This document shows, one piece after another, positions 43,664 through 57,149 of a stretch of DNA of 64,000 nucleotides (its first letter is position 1; each line of letters starts with the position of its first letter). The stretch is from Lantana camara (taxonomy: Eukaryota > Streptophyta > Magnoliopsida > Lamiales > Verbenaceae), in contig CM074865.1 of assembly GCA_037501455.1 (NCBI GenBank), positions 1,995,001 to 2,059,000 of the forward strand, in the 5' to 3' direction. The position numbers and the translations under genes are program-made. The notes under the pieces are model-generated. The model was not told the origin of the DNA and did no database searches. It was given only the letters and a program-made list of their open reading frames with translations.

Positions 43664-44458
43664 TGTTAGGATAACACCCCGGATCGGATGGTATATTGTT
43701 TCTTGAATTGAGCACAATAAATGATATAGAATAGAGAACGAAAAGGTAAGACACGAGAATTTACATTGTTCGGTAGAATTTGCCTACGTCCACGAATAAG
43801 GGGAGCGATTCCACCATAACAGAGAGTTTACAACAATTAGAGAAAAACCTCTCCTCTAATTAGCCGAACACCCACAGAGAACCTCACAATTCTATCACAA
43901 GAATTAGGTCTCAAGTGTTTCCCAACTCTCTAATTTACAAGCCTCACAACAAGCTTTCACGAAGCTTAGGACTTTGTTTCGACTCTTTAGGCTTTCTAGG
44001 CTCTTTCACTCAGCTCTAGGCCTCTTCTTCGAGCCCCCTTTCCCTGGCCTGGGCTCTAAGCCTCACGACACTTTGAAACTAAACAATGAAGCCTCTATTT
44101 ATAGAAAAGTTCCAGCCGTCATGTGAATAGTAATGACAACTCGTTGACAACTCATTGACAACGTCAACTTGTCAATAACTCGACGATAGCTCAGTGCTAA
44201 CTCATTAGCAACTTGACTACAACTTGGACGCCAACTTAGTGTTAACTCATCGACAACCCAATGACAACTTACCGCTACCTCAGTGCCAACTCATGCCAAC
44301 TCAGCACCACCTGATCAGAGCCAACTCGATGCCAACTCAGCGCCAATCTCAGTGCTAACTCAGCATCATCTTGGCGCCACCTCAGCGCCATCTTAGCGCC
44401 AACTAGGCGCCATAAATATGTAACTTTCTTGATAATTAATTTAAGCCACACTTTAACA
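43664..44458 (-). repeat. 5' LTR of copia element 4
   Basis: 795 bp, partner of 40449-41207. It contains the same CAACTCAGCGCCA-type low-complexity run (about 44130-44410). Confidence 0.88.
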
Positions 44459-47400
44459 AATTCGATAATGATTTGTCCTCGTATAATAATTAACCTACCA
44501 AAAATGTTGATAATATGTTACTGTCTAAAAAAATTAGTTCGGTTTTGACTCTGTTATTCAACATATTATATTTTAGAGTGAAACGATCACTATAATATAA
44601 TTAGTTAGTTTTGATTAAATTAGAACTGAATATAATTAAAATTTCTCGCGTACCAATATTGGCATAGAAAAAACAAGAATATAAAGAAAACTCAGTATTC
44701 CTCTTTCCATATTTGCATGTTCTATTTTCTTTTCATCTTTATCAATATGGTATAAAAATTGTTTAAAGATTCCGAGGAATCTAAAGAATAAAGTGACGAT
44801 ATACAAATCAATGTAGTTAATTAACGGCTCAGCGTTTACAAATTTAAATGAAGTTCTCGTGATTTGAACCCCACCTAAAGATGAAAAATTGAAAATTTTA
44901 ATGTACAGTTTGTCATCTTATATCGAATATTATATCTGATACTTCTCAACATGAAAATTTTGCGAGGCGAGGGAGCAACTTGTCTGCTTTTTCGGTGCAC
45001 TCATTCCCCTTACGAGAATGAAATGAGGCCCCAGATTGACTCGGGACCAAGACCCGAAAGTGACTTCGGTTCACTAGTTCAGGCTCAACTCCTTGCTTTA
45101 CGTTAGCGGTCAAATGTGATGTTGTACCTGGTCGTTTAAATCAGACCTCTATTTCGGTACAACGAGCATAGAGGGGAGGTCATAAGCGTCTATACCGTAA
45201 AATCGATTTTCAATTAAAAAAAAACCCATATAACCGTATGCACATCGTGCCATGTTCATATCGTTATATTCACATCCGTCTATATATTGAAATTAGATAA
45301 GAAAAGGAAAGTTTATTTCCTGGTCAATAATACATAATCAAATTTAAATGAAGTTCTTGTGATTTGATTCCTCGCCCGGCTCAACCCCATCCAATCATTA
45401 CAGAATAAAATTCAAATGAAGTTCTCTAATGCACGAATACTTTTATGAGTATCATTTTGATATTTCGTTTTATATCCGTGTTGTCATATTCGTATTCGTG
45501 TATCATATATAAGAAAAGAGAAGTTTATTTCCTCGTCAAGAATACATTAATCAAAGAAATCTTCCTAAGGCCAATAAAACCCTATTTTCCACGACAGTAT
45601 ATTACAAAGAAATCTTGAAGCAGACATCTCGTGGCTAGAAATTGGGACAATATGCGCCAAGTATGGAAATAAGAAGCTGACATTATAGGCTATAGATACA
45701 TGGTCCATCTTCAAAAGGGATATGGCTAAATGTGCTCTAGTTCAACATCTGTATCTTTTTATATTCCCAAAACCAGGACAGCCACGACTTTATATATACC
45801 TATGTCCAGAAATTGAAAGTACTCCGTGTGATTTGACAAAAATTTATTTCCACCCCTATATTTCAAAAGGTTACAAATATACCTTGAATTGACTGTAGAT
45901 ATTCATTTTGCTTTCTTTGTTTCCTCAAAGTTTAGGTACTAGGGAAGGATACAATACGAAATTTTATATAAAATAACGGAACTACGTATAAGTCGATTAG
46001 TGTTAACAGACTTATATATTCGGGGCGGAAATTGATAACATAACAGCATTCATGAAATTTGATAACGTGCATTATTTTTTAATATTTGTGTAATTTGTGG
46101 CCACGTTTTAGTGCTTTTACTTGCTTTAATCTGGTGCCTTGATGTATTTTTAGTGTTTCGGGTGAAGCTGGGCTATTTTCTGATTTTAGTGTTTGTGCAT
46201 GTTGGATTTGGAGTCCAATCTTGAGGGTTGATTTGGTGCGTGCTATATATTCAACTTTGAGGCAGCAGTTTTTGGAACATCTTTTGCGTTCAGAATTGGA
46301 GATTTGGAGCTTGGAGACAGCAGCTTGGCCAGAGTCGGGCAACGCAGACCGAGAAGCAAAATCGTTCCTCACTAATTCTTATTTCAATTCCTTTGTTTTT
46401 AGTTAGATGTTGAAGAATTCTTTTGAGTTTTTGTTGAGCATGTCGAACATGCGTAGCTAATTTTGTAATATCTGGCCAGTGATTCTTTTTGATTCAGTTA
46501 AATATCGTGAGACCTAATTGTTTATCTATTTCAATTCAATTCAAATATTTATCAATTCTCTGATTGTCGTGATTATTGTGATTTATTTGTTCAAGTGGTA
46601 GGACCCGTCATCTAAGTAGATTTAATTACATAGCTTCATTCATGATGCGTGAAGTGTATGTAATGCTTAATTGATATTTGTGGCGCGTTAACGATAGCCG
46701 ATAGGGTTTGTAGGCAAATCTAAATTCGTTACGGGAATTGATAATCGGATTTAAATGTTGCATGTGTCATGACTTGATTAATACGGGTTAGTGTTTTCAT
46801 AGATTTTAATGTTGTCGGTTCATTAAATCATTTCGAGTGTCTCTTAGGATTATGATACTGATTAGAGAAGATAACCGTCCAGTGTCTCTAGGTTATTCGA
46901 CAAATTAAGTGAAAACTAAACGGAGTCGAGTGTCTCTAACGACTATAATTAATCTACTTAAATAATTTGAAATTATTCTTGCGTACATGATCGATGTGAT
47001 AACTGAATCGCGAATCTCTAGTTAGGTATTATTCTCCCTATTGATTTATTCCTCTTTTCCAACGTGCGCTAAGTTGTGCTCTTTTTAGTTGATCATTTTA
47101 ATTCATTGCTTTGATTTAGGCCATTCAGGTACTGAATGTGCAAAACAGACAATGGTGGCTCCTCCGACTGCAAAGCAGAAGAAATGATTATTTACAAGGC
47201 TTTTTATTCATAATCAGAGTTCAGTGTTATCTTTTGTACAAAATAATTGCAGGAAATTTGAGCACAATTTGTGATGACGGATGTTTATACAAGTTGCATA
47301 CACACCAGAGCATAATTGCAGAAGCATATCAAGTCAGAAATTTTAAAAGCGATGGTGTATTCACTATTTGAGATGGGTTGAGCAAAATTAAGATTTCAAA

Positions 47401-48638
47401 CCAGGCCCAAGTCAATGATCCTTCAAATAACATTTCCCAAGATCCTAACCTCTTTGAGTTTCACTTCTAAGCATCTCAGGATTAATGAGTTATCTGGTGT
47501 TTGCATCCACTTGGTGGCAATGCATATGTTACCAAATTCTCTAGGTCCATCCTCTGCTTGGAAATAGTCACAACACTTCACAGTCTGCAATCAGTTTCAT
47601 AACAAGTGTTAAGAGCACAGAAATTTTGACGCAGACATATGATGGAAATTGGGACAATATAAGCCAAGTATCAAAATAAGTTGTTGGCATTGTATATATA
47701 AATCGTCTAATGTACCGACACTTCTAAAAATATTATTTTGCCGTGTCTTATTGTGCTGAATACTCAAGTTTGACATTGTGCCTGACACTTCTCTGGTGAA
47801 AAATTTGCAAAATGATTCTTGTCGTATCCATATCGTCGTGTCCATATCCGTGCAATAAGATTCATCTTCAAAGAGGATATGATTAAATGTGTTTTATTTC
47901 AGCATCTCTCTCCTTTTTAATATTCAGTTATTCTCAAAATGAAATAGTTATTTATAAATCAATCTGTACTTATGACGGAGCTATGTATAAATTAACTTGT
48001 GGCTGATGACCCACCTAGTTAACTATATGTGGGATAGAAGTTAATAACATAACAACATTCATGAAATTCAACCAAAACAATGATTAACAAAGGTGCAAAA
48101 AAATAAATTAAGTGTTTTATTCCAATATTAAATAATTCCACAATATAACAAAGATCATCTTCAGCTTGAATGCAGTTTGCTTTAGTCTATTCAATGATCG
48201 GTTGTTATACTGCTGAGATATGATTCAATTCGATTCGATTCAATTTAACCAATAACATGCAACAGTAAAATAGCACTACAGATTGCTACGAGCATTGCTC
48301 CTTGCTACAAGGTTTTCTGGTTCGTCAATAATTGCATCATAACATAAGACCTTATTAAAACACACAACCTTATAAACAATATTTTTTCCCCCAAATTATA
48401 CTTAACCGAAAAAACGTATTTTCTGTCCATTATTTAACTAATGAGACCAGAATTACAATTCTTTGAAAGTAATGAGACTAAATATATCTAATTTCAAATA
48501 TATAAGACGAAAATTACAAAAGAGCTAATTCCGTAGTGGCAAAAAGGTAATTTGCTCCATCTTTGGATATTTCAATAATGGACTTCATTATTTTTACCGT
48601 GTGTTAAACGTAGCAACTTTCTCCACCTTCACAATGAT

Positions 48639-48680
<42 letters not shown>

Positions 48681-48779
48681 GCCGAGCAGATCTACCTACA
48701 ACAATCTGTATGTATATAGACGCCCTCAAATACACACACCCGTATGTGTGCGTGCGTGTGTGTGTTTAGCCCTCAGTTC
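44459..48779. other. Intergenic with old repeat remnants
   Basis: No gene supported. About 45615-46059 and 47625-48065 are related diverged direct copies (shared 'gaaattgggacaatat' and 'cattcatgaaatt' words). A (TA)n tract lies at about 48640-48676. ORFs in 46079-47371 lack recognisable domains. Confidence 0.5.
46060..47130 (+). repeat. Probable solo/partial LTR related to the copy B Athila-like LTR
   Basis: Starts TGATAACGTG immediately after the word that continues uninterrupted in the 48040 relative, marking an insertion point. It contains three 'gtgtctct' words (near 46838, 46882 and 46930), which on the other strand match the GAGACACTCGAC words of the 51604-58870 LTRs, in similar context. 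Its right end and target repeat are not resolved. Confidence 0.5.
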
Positions 48780-50505
48780 GGCTGCGAATCATCTTGATGA
48801 CCCCTTATTTTGGGTAATTTTTACTTTTTCCATGAGAAATTAATTGCTTATTTTTCTTTATTTTGTTGTTTTTCGTTGATAAATGGTTAATTGCTTCAAT
48901 TTGAAGCCGGATTTTATTTATTTTTTTAATAATGCTTGGAAGGATTTTTTTTTTAAATTTTTGTTTATCTAGTTCAATTCATTATCTGGTTAATTCTTTC
49001 ATTTTATTGACGAATTTCAAAGAGTGAATTTTGTATGATTTAGATTTTTTTATTTTTTTTATTTTTTTTGTGAATAAATGTTTTCCCCATCATGGATCAA
49101 CTTCATCCCCAATATTGTTTACAGCTTTGTGTTCAAAATCTTGTTTTTGTAGCATAGTTTATACTTTATAGGTAAGAAGCAAATCCAACCATTTTCTTGC
49201 AAATTCGTTTATTTTGTGAATTTTCATTAATTTTTTTTCGTAATTTTGATCAATTTCTATTTTTTTCTCTTTTTTTTAGAAATTCTTTAGGATTTTAGTT
49301 TAGTTTTTTTTTTAATAATAAAAAAAAAAAAAAAGGTTTGGCGTTTTTTTTTTTGGTGGATTTTAGTTTAGTTCTAGTGAATAACTCCCTCAAATGTCAT
49401 GCAATTAAGGTGCTAAGTAGTTTCTTGATGGTTGAAATTGTTGCATATTTATATTTATGATTTATTCAAAGTTAAAAGAAATGTTCTACTAATTACCCTC
49501 AACCCATTTTTTGTGTCTTTTGGTTGCAGAAATCCTTTTCTCTGTTGGAAAGAAAACAAATTTGTCGATCTCCATGCGTGTTCCGAGTACACTGGCATTG
49601 CAAGAAGTACCTGAATGATGAGATAAGTGTGCAATTGCTCTGAGAATCTTGTTTTTCGCACTTTCCGAATGCCGGCTTGTGTTGTTTCGAATTCGATAAG
49701 TCTTCTTACTCTCTCTTATTCATGGTCATTCGCAGCTTATTGCTTGATTTTATCTTAAAAGAGATAGTTGTTACATTTACATGCTTCTAGTATTCAGCAT
49801 TTACTCCATGCAATAATGAACTACATAATGATGAATCTATTAGAGAACTTGAATTTGAGTTGTTAACATTGTCTAGCATAGTACGGTGTCGTGTAGGTGC
49901 AGTGCAATGCAAGTGCATTCGAGTTGCTGTGCTGACATATTATATCCGAGCATATAGTTCATATTTGTGCAAGCCTATGTAGTCGGTTACTAAGTTTCTT
50001 CTAAGGATTGTCCACACAAACTGATTTCTTACCAGCCTAAACGACGACAACCACCCTTTCGTTCCTGAGTTGCCAAAAACTATCTTTCTGCAGTTAGTCA
50101 TGTAGCGAAAACTTCCACGTGTACAGGCATAAGGAGATGTTCTGCACATCTGGTGTCCCTAAATGCCAGACAAAGATCAAGAGTGTATAATGCCTAATGG
50201 ATTAAGAAGCCTCATTCTCTTGAACGTGCCAATATGACATAGACCTACCCTTCAACGCAAGAGACGCCAATTATTAATATGTACGCAAGTACAATTATTA
50301 ACCAATTTGGTAAGAAGTTTTTCTTAGCAAAATTACTCGAACGGGAATACAAATGGTGAGGAAGATCTCCGTACAAATTAGATAGCGCAGAGACAGTTAT
50401 TGAAACAGCTACATGCTGTACACAGAGAGAGAGATCATAGGTTACTCACTCTGTCATTAGTTCCTTTATTTCTTATAATACCTCCTTAACAACAGCATCA
50501 ACAGT
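48780..50505. other. 3' flank of MADS copy B
   Basis: Aligns with copy A 21790-22672 plus 27795-27827, the copia element 2 insertion being absent here. T-rich and A-rich runs lie near 49290-49350. No ORF is supported; the shared 'ttggttgcag' (about 49530) is a possible acceptor of an unidentified plus-strand transcript. Confidence 0.5.
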
Positions 50506-51111
50506 TCAGCGAGTTGAATCAGCCAGCAAAACGCCATCAAGAAAATCGGGCTCGTCCATTAGCCACACCTGCTCATCCCCAACAAACCTAGCATTTTGGG
50601 CCACCATATGCGCAGTTGCATTTCCTGACGTCTGTACACGTGAAAATGAACAACTGCTTAATTGCCTGATATAGCTTTCGGCTTCCTCAAGAAGGGAACC
50701 CTTCCAATCTAGACTCTCGAGAGTCTCCATCGGGTTGTCTGAGTCGCCTTCCAATACAATATTATCGAAGTAGTATTCGACAGCAAATTCAACAGCACAT
50801 TTTGCAGCCAATGCGTTCACATCAATTGTAAGGTTTGGGAAAAACCGTGCTTGAGCCGCCATAAATTCTCCTTTCCAGTTCCTGACAACCACCCCAACCC
50901 CAACCCCACACCTAGCGCCAAAGGTGCCCACATCCTCAAGAAAGTAGACTCCAGCAAAATTCACCTTGTAAACATCGGGGGGCGGTGGGAACCACCTTTC
51001 CGGATAACTCAATACTCCATGTTGAGATATAGATGTTGTACCATGAGTTTCTTGAGCCGAGCTGCTTGATTCACCTGATTGAGTTTCGGTTGTGTCTGTG
51101 GTTTGAGCATC
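50506..51111 (-). pseudogene. Terminal exon, RNase H-like domain, copy B
   Basis: 201 residues, open throughout, differing from copy A at scattered positions but keeping the same fold motifs and the same two catalytic changes (NFAG, NALAA). It sits beyond the Athila-like insertion and is unlikely to be joined to the MADS domain. Confidence 0.75.
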
Positions 51112-51562
51112 CTGGAATTATTTGAAATATAATTTATTCAAAGGTAGTGTCTGGAATCGCTAACCAAAAGTATTCACTGAAAAACTTGCAGGAATAGAGT
51201 CTTGTGTTTTGCTGCTTTGGCTATCATCTACTAATTTTAACTTCTCTAAAAGCACTCCTCCAAGATCACAAGTGTTTGCACACACCCTTTTATACCTTTC
51301 AATATGTCACGTGGAATATTATTAATCTTATTGTAACCTCTGAATTTATTAACTCCTCCTCTGTTTTTCTCAGGCCATGCATGTGTTTCAGGCTTTCAGC
51401 AAAAGATCGATATGAATAATAATCGTTGGTAAATTATACTTTTATTTGAAGAGCAGCGATGTCGTTCTTGAGAAGTTCATTTTGAAACAAAATAAAGATT
51501 CATGTTCAGTTTAGATTATAATCAGAACTATTGGTGTTCTTGCAGTTGGAAGATGGCTAAAC

Positions 51563-51603
51563 CTTTTTTTTGGTCACATACTTGAGTGTTGCTTCAAGTT
51601 TCG
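51563..51603 (-). pseudogene. MADS copy B exon 4, 3' half
   Basis: Carries the end of the K-box exon up to donor GTTTAG. Its 5' half is at 58871-58934. The TTTCG at 51599-51603 is repeated at 58871-58875. Confidence 0.85.
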
Positions 51604-53325
51604 TGACAGGTGTCGAATCCGTCAAAAATAAATGTAAAATCCTATTCGACGACTAGACACAGAGTATAGTGCAAACAGGATCGATCCACAGAGACTGGTT
51701 GATTTATTTCTAACAATTGCAAGGAATTCACGAAAAGCAATAATTAAAAGGGGGGTTTTTAGAATTATTCTAACCTAAGTATGCGATTAAAATAAATAAC
51801 AAGAATTAAAAAACTAACTAAAACTAAGCAAGTAAGATCACGTAGGGATAAATCAATCAGATGGGAAATTACCTAGCCAGGGATATTCGATTCGAATTGT
51901 TATATTGATCATCGACTCAATGATAAATTCAAGTTATTCAGACAGATTGGCTATAGTTGATAGAGACACTCGACTCAACCTCGTCTTTACTTAATTAATC
52001 GGATAACCTAGAGACACTCGACAATTATCTTCCCTAACAAATTCACAACCCCTAGAGACACTCGACAGGATTTAATGAATTCGCAGCATTAAGAACCATA
52101 AAAACACCAATCCTAATTAACCAAGTCGTGACACACGCAAGATTTAAATTAGATTATCAAATCCCTTAGTGAACGAGGAATTTTATCGCTAAAACCCTGC
52201 CACTAATTTACCACCTTGTATCAATCAACTTTACTACACTTCAAGCATCATGAATGGCAATATGCAAATTAAACAACCTAGAGATCGTGCACTATCCCGA
52301 AATTGCCTAATCACAATAAACACGAAACACGGAGATAAGATAAATGCCGAAATAAACATGAATTAATAAAAACGGTTAGGTCTCACAATATCCAAATCGA
52401 ATCTATAATCCCTAGCTAGATAATTAAAAACTTAGCTACTAAAATCCATAAAAACAAATAAAGAATTCTTTAACATAAATAAACTAAATTGTTTAAGAAG
52501 CAAAGAAATAAGGTAAAGGAAGAAAAGCTCTATGGAGATCGCCGAAGCATGCTCCAAGAATCCTCCTCAAGTGTTGCGTGTCGTCCCTCCCCAGCTGTTC
52601 CCAAATTTGTTACCTGATTCTCAAAGCTGCTGTACCCCTATGATTAAATAGGTTCCCAGCCTTTTCCAATAAAGAAGTCCTAATTCCAATCAACTTTGGA
52701 TTAATTTCTTGTTCCCCAAGCCGACCCAACAATAAAGTCAAGCCAAGCTAAATGGCCCTCCAAATCAAATTCCATACGTGGCCCACTAATTTAAAGCTTA
52801 ATATTGCATTCACAATATGCAGCCCCAACACAAAGCAAACTGTTTCTCCAAGTTAGCCCAACACACTCCACTCACGCGGCCCACTCGAGCACCACAAGTC
52901 CATCCCACAAACAATTCAGCAATTCCAACATGTGCAGCCCTATCATCATTAATATTCATTCCAATTCCAAATTAAGTCAACAATTTCAACACAACATCAC
53001 CTTGGCCCACTTGCATTGATCCAAGCTCATTTCCGTTCCAAATCCATACAGCCTCTCAATTAATTATGTTCATGTATGCCTAGTTCCAGAGATCCCAAAT
53101 TCCTTGCGCACATCACTCTTCTGCCACGGCTACGCTCCAAGATACACGAGGGCTCGCCTTTTGCATGGATTTCTTCATAAATTAACCGAATTTGCTTCAT
53201 TTCGTATCAAGGCCCAAATTCTACAATAAAGACAACAAGGTATCAATTTATTTCAAAGTAATATCAATTAAAGTACAATTCGGGGTAAAACTCAATTATA
53301 AAGATGATGAAATAACGAGTTATCA
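51604..53325 (-). repeat. 3' LTR of Athila-like element
   Basis: 1722 bp. Three GAGACACTCGAC words lie at 51963, 52011 and 52065. ORFs within it recur in the partner LTR and are not genes. Confidence 0.93.
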
Positions 53326-54991
53326 AATCCCCCCACACTTGCTCATTACTCGTCCTCGAGGAATCATGAAAATCAAATGGAAACAATATCACCCATCAAA
53401 CACAATCACAAAGGCAATCATCGAATTCTCGCCTAAACAAGTCTAGCTCATCAACACACTACTCAATTGCACAAAATTCAACAAATTAGCATAAATAGCA
53501 TACCCTCGTGTAATGTATTGTGAATTGAACAAAAGAATGTACAAAGACTAGATTGATTAGTTTATGATTTTCGCCTAAGTTCTAATTATTAACTTCGAAT
53601 GCACCTTTCGCACCAATCTCCACTAATGTAGTTAACTAATGACTCGGGATCGATAGGTCTTTCGAGCTTGTAATGTAAGGCTTGGGGTAAAGGTTAGGAA
53701 AATTTGGGATTAGTGGCTAACACACCAAGCTTACGCACTTTACAATAAAACCCGTAGTAATTCCCTTTTCATCTACCGGACTCCCCGTATTTTGCCTTAT
53801 ACAACTAATTCCCCCCCTTTTCACTCATTGAACTTTCAGTAACTCACACACACTCACTTTTTTTATTTTCTCTTCTTTGCATTTTTTCTATTCTCTCCTT
53901 TTTCTACTCATTTTTTTTTTCTTTCTTTTGACTTCTTTTCCTTTTTCTTTTCATAGCATCTCTTTTTTTTCTTTCAGCTTTCAATTCAGCACAAAAGGAT
54001 AATAAGGAGTCCAAAGATATCTAAAAATTCATACCCAAAATGAGCAAGCAAGGTGTGATTCAAAGTAGGGTAGGGATAATAATGTTGTGCCTCGGCTTGT
54101 AACGTGGCTAAGAAGAAATTTTGCACAACATTCAGGCTCAGCGGGGTCAAACGGGATAATTTTATTTGTAAGATCAAGAAAAGGCTTACCACCGACAACG
54201 ATCGCCTAAGTCACTTCCCAAATCAATCATTAACTAAAAATTTCGCCTCGAAGGGAGCTAAGATGCATTCTAATCAACTTTTAGACTTAATTGAAAAACA
54301 TATACTTCTCTATCTAGGCAGAGCACATTAATTCGTTCAATGGTGCGCGAAAAATGAAGGTATAAAATTATACTAATTCGTCAAATTTCACACAAATTTC
54401 ATGCATTTAACAAGCCTAACTCGTTCTAGAAAAATTCAACAATCAAACCTAATAGAAAGTATTCAAAACGGGAGAAATATTTCCACAATTATCAACATCC
54501 TCAAGTTCGAAGTAAAATCACAAGTTCAGCCACAAAAAAAAAAAAATTCAATTCTAACACTAGTGGACCCAATCCCCCCACACTTAAATCATGCATTGTC
54601 CCCAAGGCATAATAAAAATCAAGATCTAGAGTAAAGAGGACTTCCCTGAAGTTCAGGTTGGGGAGGTAGGGCGTCTGGGCATGTAAATTTCCCATTTATC
54701 TTGAAATTCTGGAAGTGGCGTGGCTGTTAGGCGTGACCACGCTCAAGGGTCATGTTAGCAGAAAATTGACAGCAGTTATCAGCAGCATATCAGCGTTATC
54801 TGGGCAAGTTACACGTTTCTGCAAGACAGAAAAGAGCATAAAATCAACACAAACACCACGAGAACCCAAAAAAATAAAAGAAAAAGAAACTGAGGGAAGA
54901 AAAGGGCGCCTAAACCGCCAAAACTTGGGTTGCCTCCCAATAGCGCCCTTATTTAATGTCCTAGGCTCGACAAGACTTGTTAAAGTGCTAC
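53326..54991 (-). other. Non-coding 3' region of Athila-like element
   Basis: A polypurine tract (minus reading of 'aatccccccacactt') abuts the LTR. It shares blocks with 10452-11980, including the stem-loop at 54081-54132. Pyrimidine-rich runs lie at 53850-53970. No ORF is supported. Confidence 0.7.
54081..54132 (-). other. Conserved stem-loop, second Athila-like element
   Basis: 10-bp perfect inverted repeat (AATGTTGTGC at 54081-54090 and its complement at 54123-54132) with a 32-nt loop, matching 11138-11189. Confidence 0.6.
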
Positions 54992-55744
54992 TCAAATGGA
55001 GGTACACCCTCCATACAAATCCCCTCGACTGTGTGGAAATGAATCTTCTAGTCCATTACGGCCTCTAGTCTGGGGATGGTAACTCGAAGAGATTCGCAAC
55101 ATGGCTTGATACTTCCTCATCAAAGGCTCCATCAACCGTTTGTAGCAATGTTCACCAAGATCACTAATGATGGCTCTAAGATTCCTGAACTCGAAAAAGA
55201 GATGAGATCTGAGGAAGGTAGTAGTCAAATAATCAATAATATCAGCATACCAGCGCGTGACCTTAGAGCGTGGCCACGTCTTACGGTCAAGTGTCTTGAA
55301 AAACTGCTCATCCAGGAATTCAGCTTGGGTACGCTTTGAATCAGCAAATTCTGTTCCGCCTTTGGAAGCATAAATCAGATTATCCAAAAACTTCTTGAGT
55401 CCCACAATAGGTGCCTGCAAAACAAAAGAATTCAGTTTAGCTAAGTCATCAAATAGTTTCAAATTCAAAGCCTTTTTACTCGCAGGATTAACATGCCCTA
55501 ATGGAATAACCATATCATAGATATCATCATGCAAACCAACATGTTTCGGCTTACTCTCAAAATTTTCAACTACCCAATTTTGAATGGATTCAAAACTTAG
55601 CTTTTCCACATTGTTAAGCTCAAAAGTTTCAATACTTGGGTTTTCAATCACATCAACACTTAAAGCATTAGATGATTCATTAGGATCTTTATTTAACTCA
55701 TAAATATTAAATTTTGCAATATCACCATCGAATTCTAGAGTCAA
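54992..55744 (-). pseudogene. Athila-like protease tail joined to integrase fragment
   Basis: About 250 residues. The N-terminal part is a gag/protease-region continuation without recognisable motifs. Near residue 165 a WYADI segment and near 190-225 an integrase-like AIISDLGEHCYKRLMEPLMR ... YHPQT block appear, so RT, RNase H and the integrase zinc region are deleted. The open frame over the deletion join may be chance. Confidence 0.65.
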
Positions 55745-55761
55745 TAAGCCTTCTTGAAAAT

Positions 55762-57096
55762 CTATTTTAGCATTAGCAGTACTGAGAAAAGGTCGCCCAA
55801 GTAAATATCAGAAGTACTCAAAGAATTTTCATCCTCCATATAAATCACATAAAAATCAGCAGGAAAGACTAATCCATCAACTTGCACGAGTACGTCCTCT
55901 AATACTCCATCTGGATACACAATAGATTGATCAACCATCTGAATTATGATACCTGTATCTTTCAAAGGACCAAGATTCAGTGATGAATAAATAGATAGAA
56001 GCATAATATTAATGGGCGCACTCAAATCACACATTGCTTGCTTAATCTCAGCCTTGCCAATTTTACATGTAATGGAAAACATACCTTGGTCTCCGCACTT
56101 AGGAGGTAATTTCTTTTGCAAAACGGCGGAGACATTCTCTCCAACACTCAGGATTTCATTACCTTTTAGCTTCCTTTTGTTGGTGCAGAGTTCCTCAAGA
56201 TATTTCGCATGTCGTGGGAGTCGTTGGATTGCATCCAACAAAGGAATATTGGCTTCAACCTTCCGAAAGGTCTCAAATATAAGTTGCTCCTCCTTCTCTT
56301 TTCTTGCTTGGATCAGGCGCTCTGGAAACGGTGGTGGCTCCACCCATGGCTTAGGCTGGACTACAATTTCTGACTCTCTGTCGCGACTGGAGCCTAAGGC
56401 GTGGTCACGCTTAACGGTCAAGTCGCTCGTCTGATCAGTTTCTGCTCTGTTCTGGAGAGTTTTGGTCTTCTCCACTGGGGGAGGCAGTTCCTTATCACTT
56501 AGGATCGTGATTGCACTCATGTTTCGCCTCTGATCTTCCGTTTGTGATTGAAGTTTCCTTTGATTCTCTAATCTGCTCAATGAGGCTGCAATTTGACCCA
56601 ACTGGGTCTCCAAATTCTTAACTGAGGTCTCCAAGTTTTCAATCTGATCAGCTTGTGGGTTGAAAGGTGGGTACGGTTGAGGGATTGGTTGTTGGGGTTG
56701 TGGAGGTGTGGGTACGAAGTTTTGAAAGTTTGGTGGATTCTGTGCATAACTCATAGTGGGGTGATCATACCATCCGGTATTGTACATGTTGGAGTATGGA
56801 TTGTACATCGGAGGTTGATATCCGAATGGGTCCACATTTTCGAAAGGGGATTCTTGAAGGGATGGACACGCGTAGACGGGATGCAACGTGCTCGCACACA
56901 ATTGACATACCTTCGCTACTTGGGGTACACCTACACCAAGGTTAGAAGCCAAAACACTTATCATATTCTTAATTTCATCAAAAGGTGAAGAGTTGACCTC
57001 GTTAACCTGTTGTGGAATGTTTGCATAATTATTGAACTGTTGTGCATTCGCAAACATTGTTGGATGATCGTCCTTTTCGGGAATGCTCCTGTTCAT
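55762..57096 (-). pseudogene. Athila-like gag C-terminus plus protease
   Basis: 444 residues from ATG 57096. The main retrotransposon gag domain is missing. It has a zinc-knuckle-like CQLCASTLHPVYAC (about 63-76), Pro/Gln-rich and coiled segments, then a protease whose active site reads DLSAP instead of DLGAS (about 365). The frame ends shortly after the protease. Confidence 0.75.
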
Positions 57097-57149
57097 GAAA
57101 AGAAATAAAATCGATTAAAAACACAGTCCCCGGCAAGGGCGCCAAAATT

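Larger units (their letters stand above)
40449..44458 (-). mobile_element. Ty1/copia element 4, degenerate, with nested solo LTR
   Basis: Minus-strand element with LTRs 40449-41207 (759 bp) and 43664-44458 (795 bp), TGTT(G/A)GGATAACACC to CTTTAACA. The primer site TGGTATCAGAGCC follows the 5' LTR, and a purine tract (minus AAGGTGGAGAAT) precedes the 3' LTR. The flanking 5-mers AAATC and AATTC differ by one base. The interior keeps a gag start, protease/GAG-pre-integrase pieces and an RNase H tail, with most of pol deleted. A gypsy solo LTR is inserted at 41471. Confidence 0.88.

Noticed and set aside
52804..53019. 71-codon ORF repeated identically at 58349-58564
   Set aside because: It is present in both LTRs of the Athila-like element and reflects LTR identity, not a gene family.
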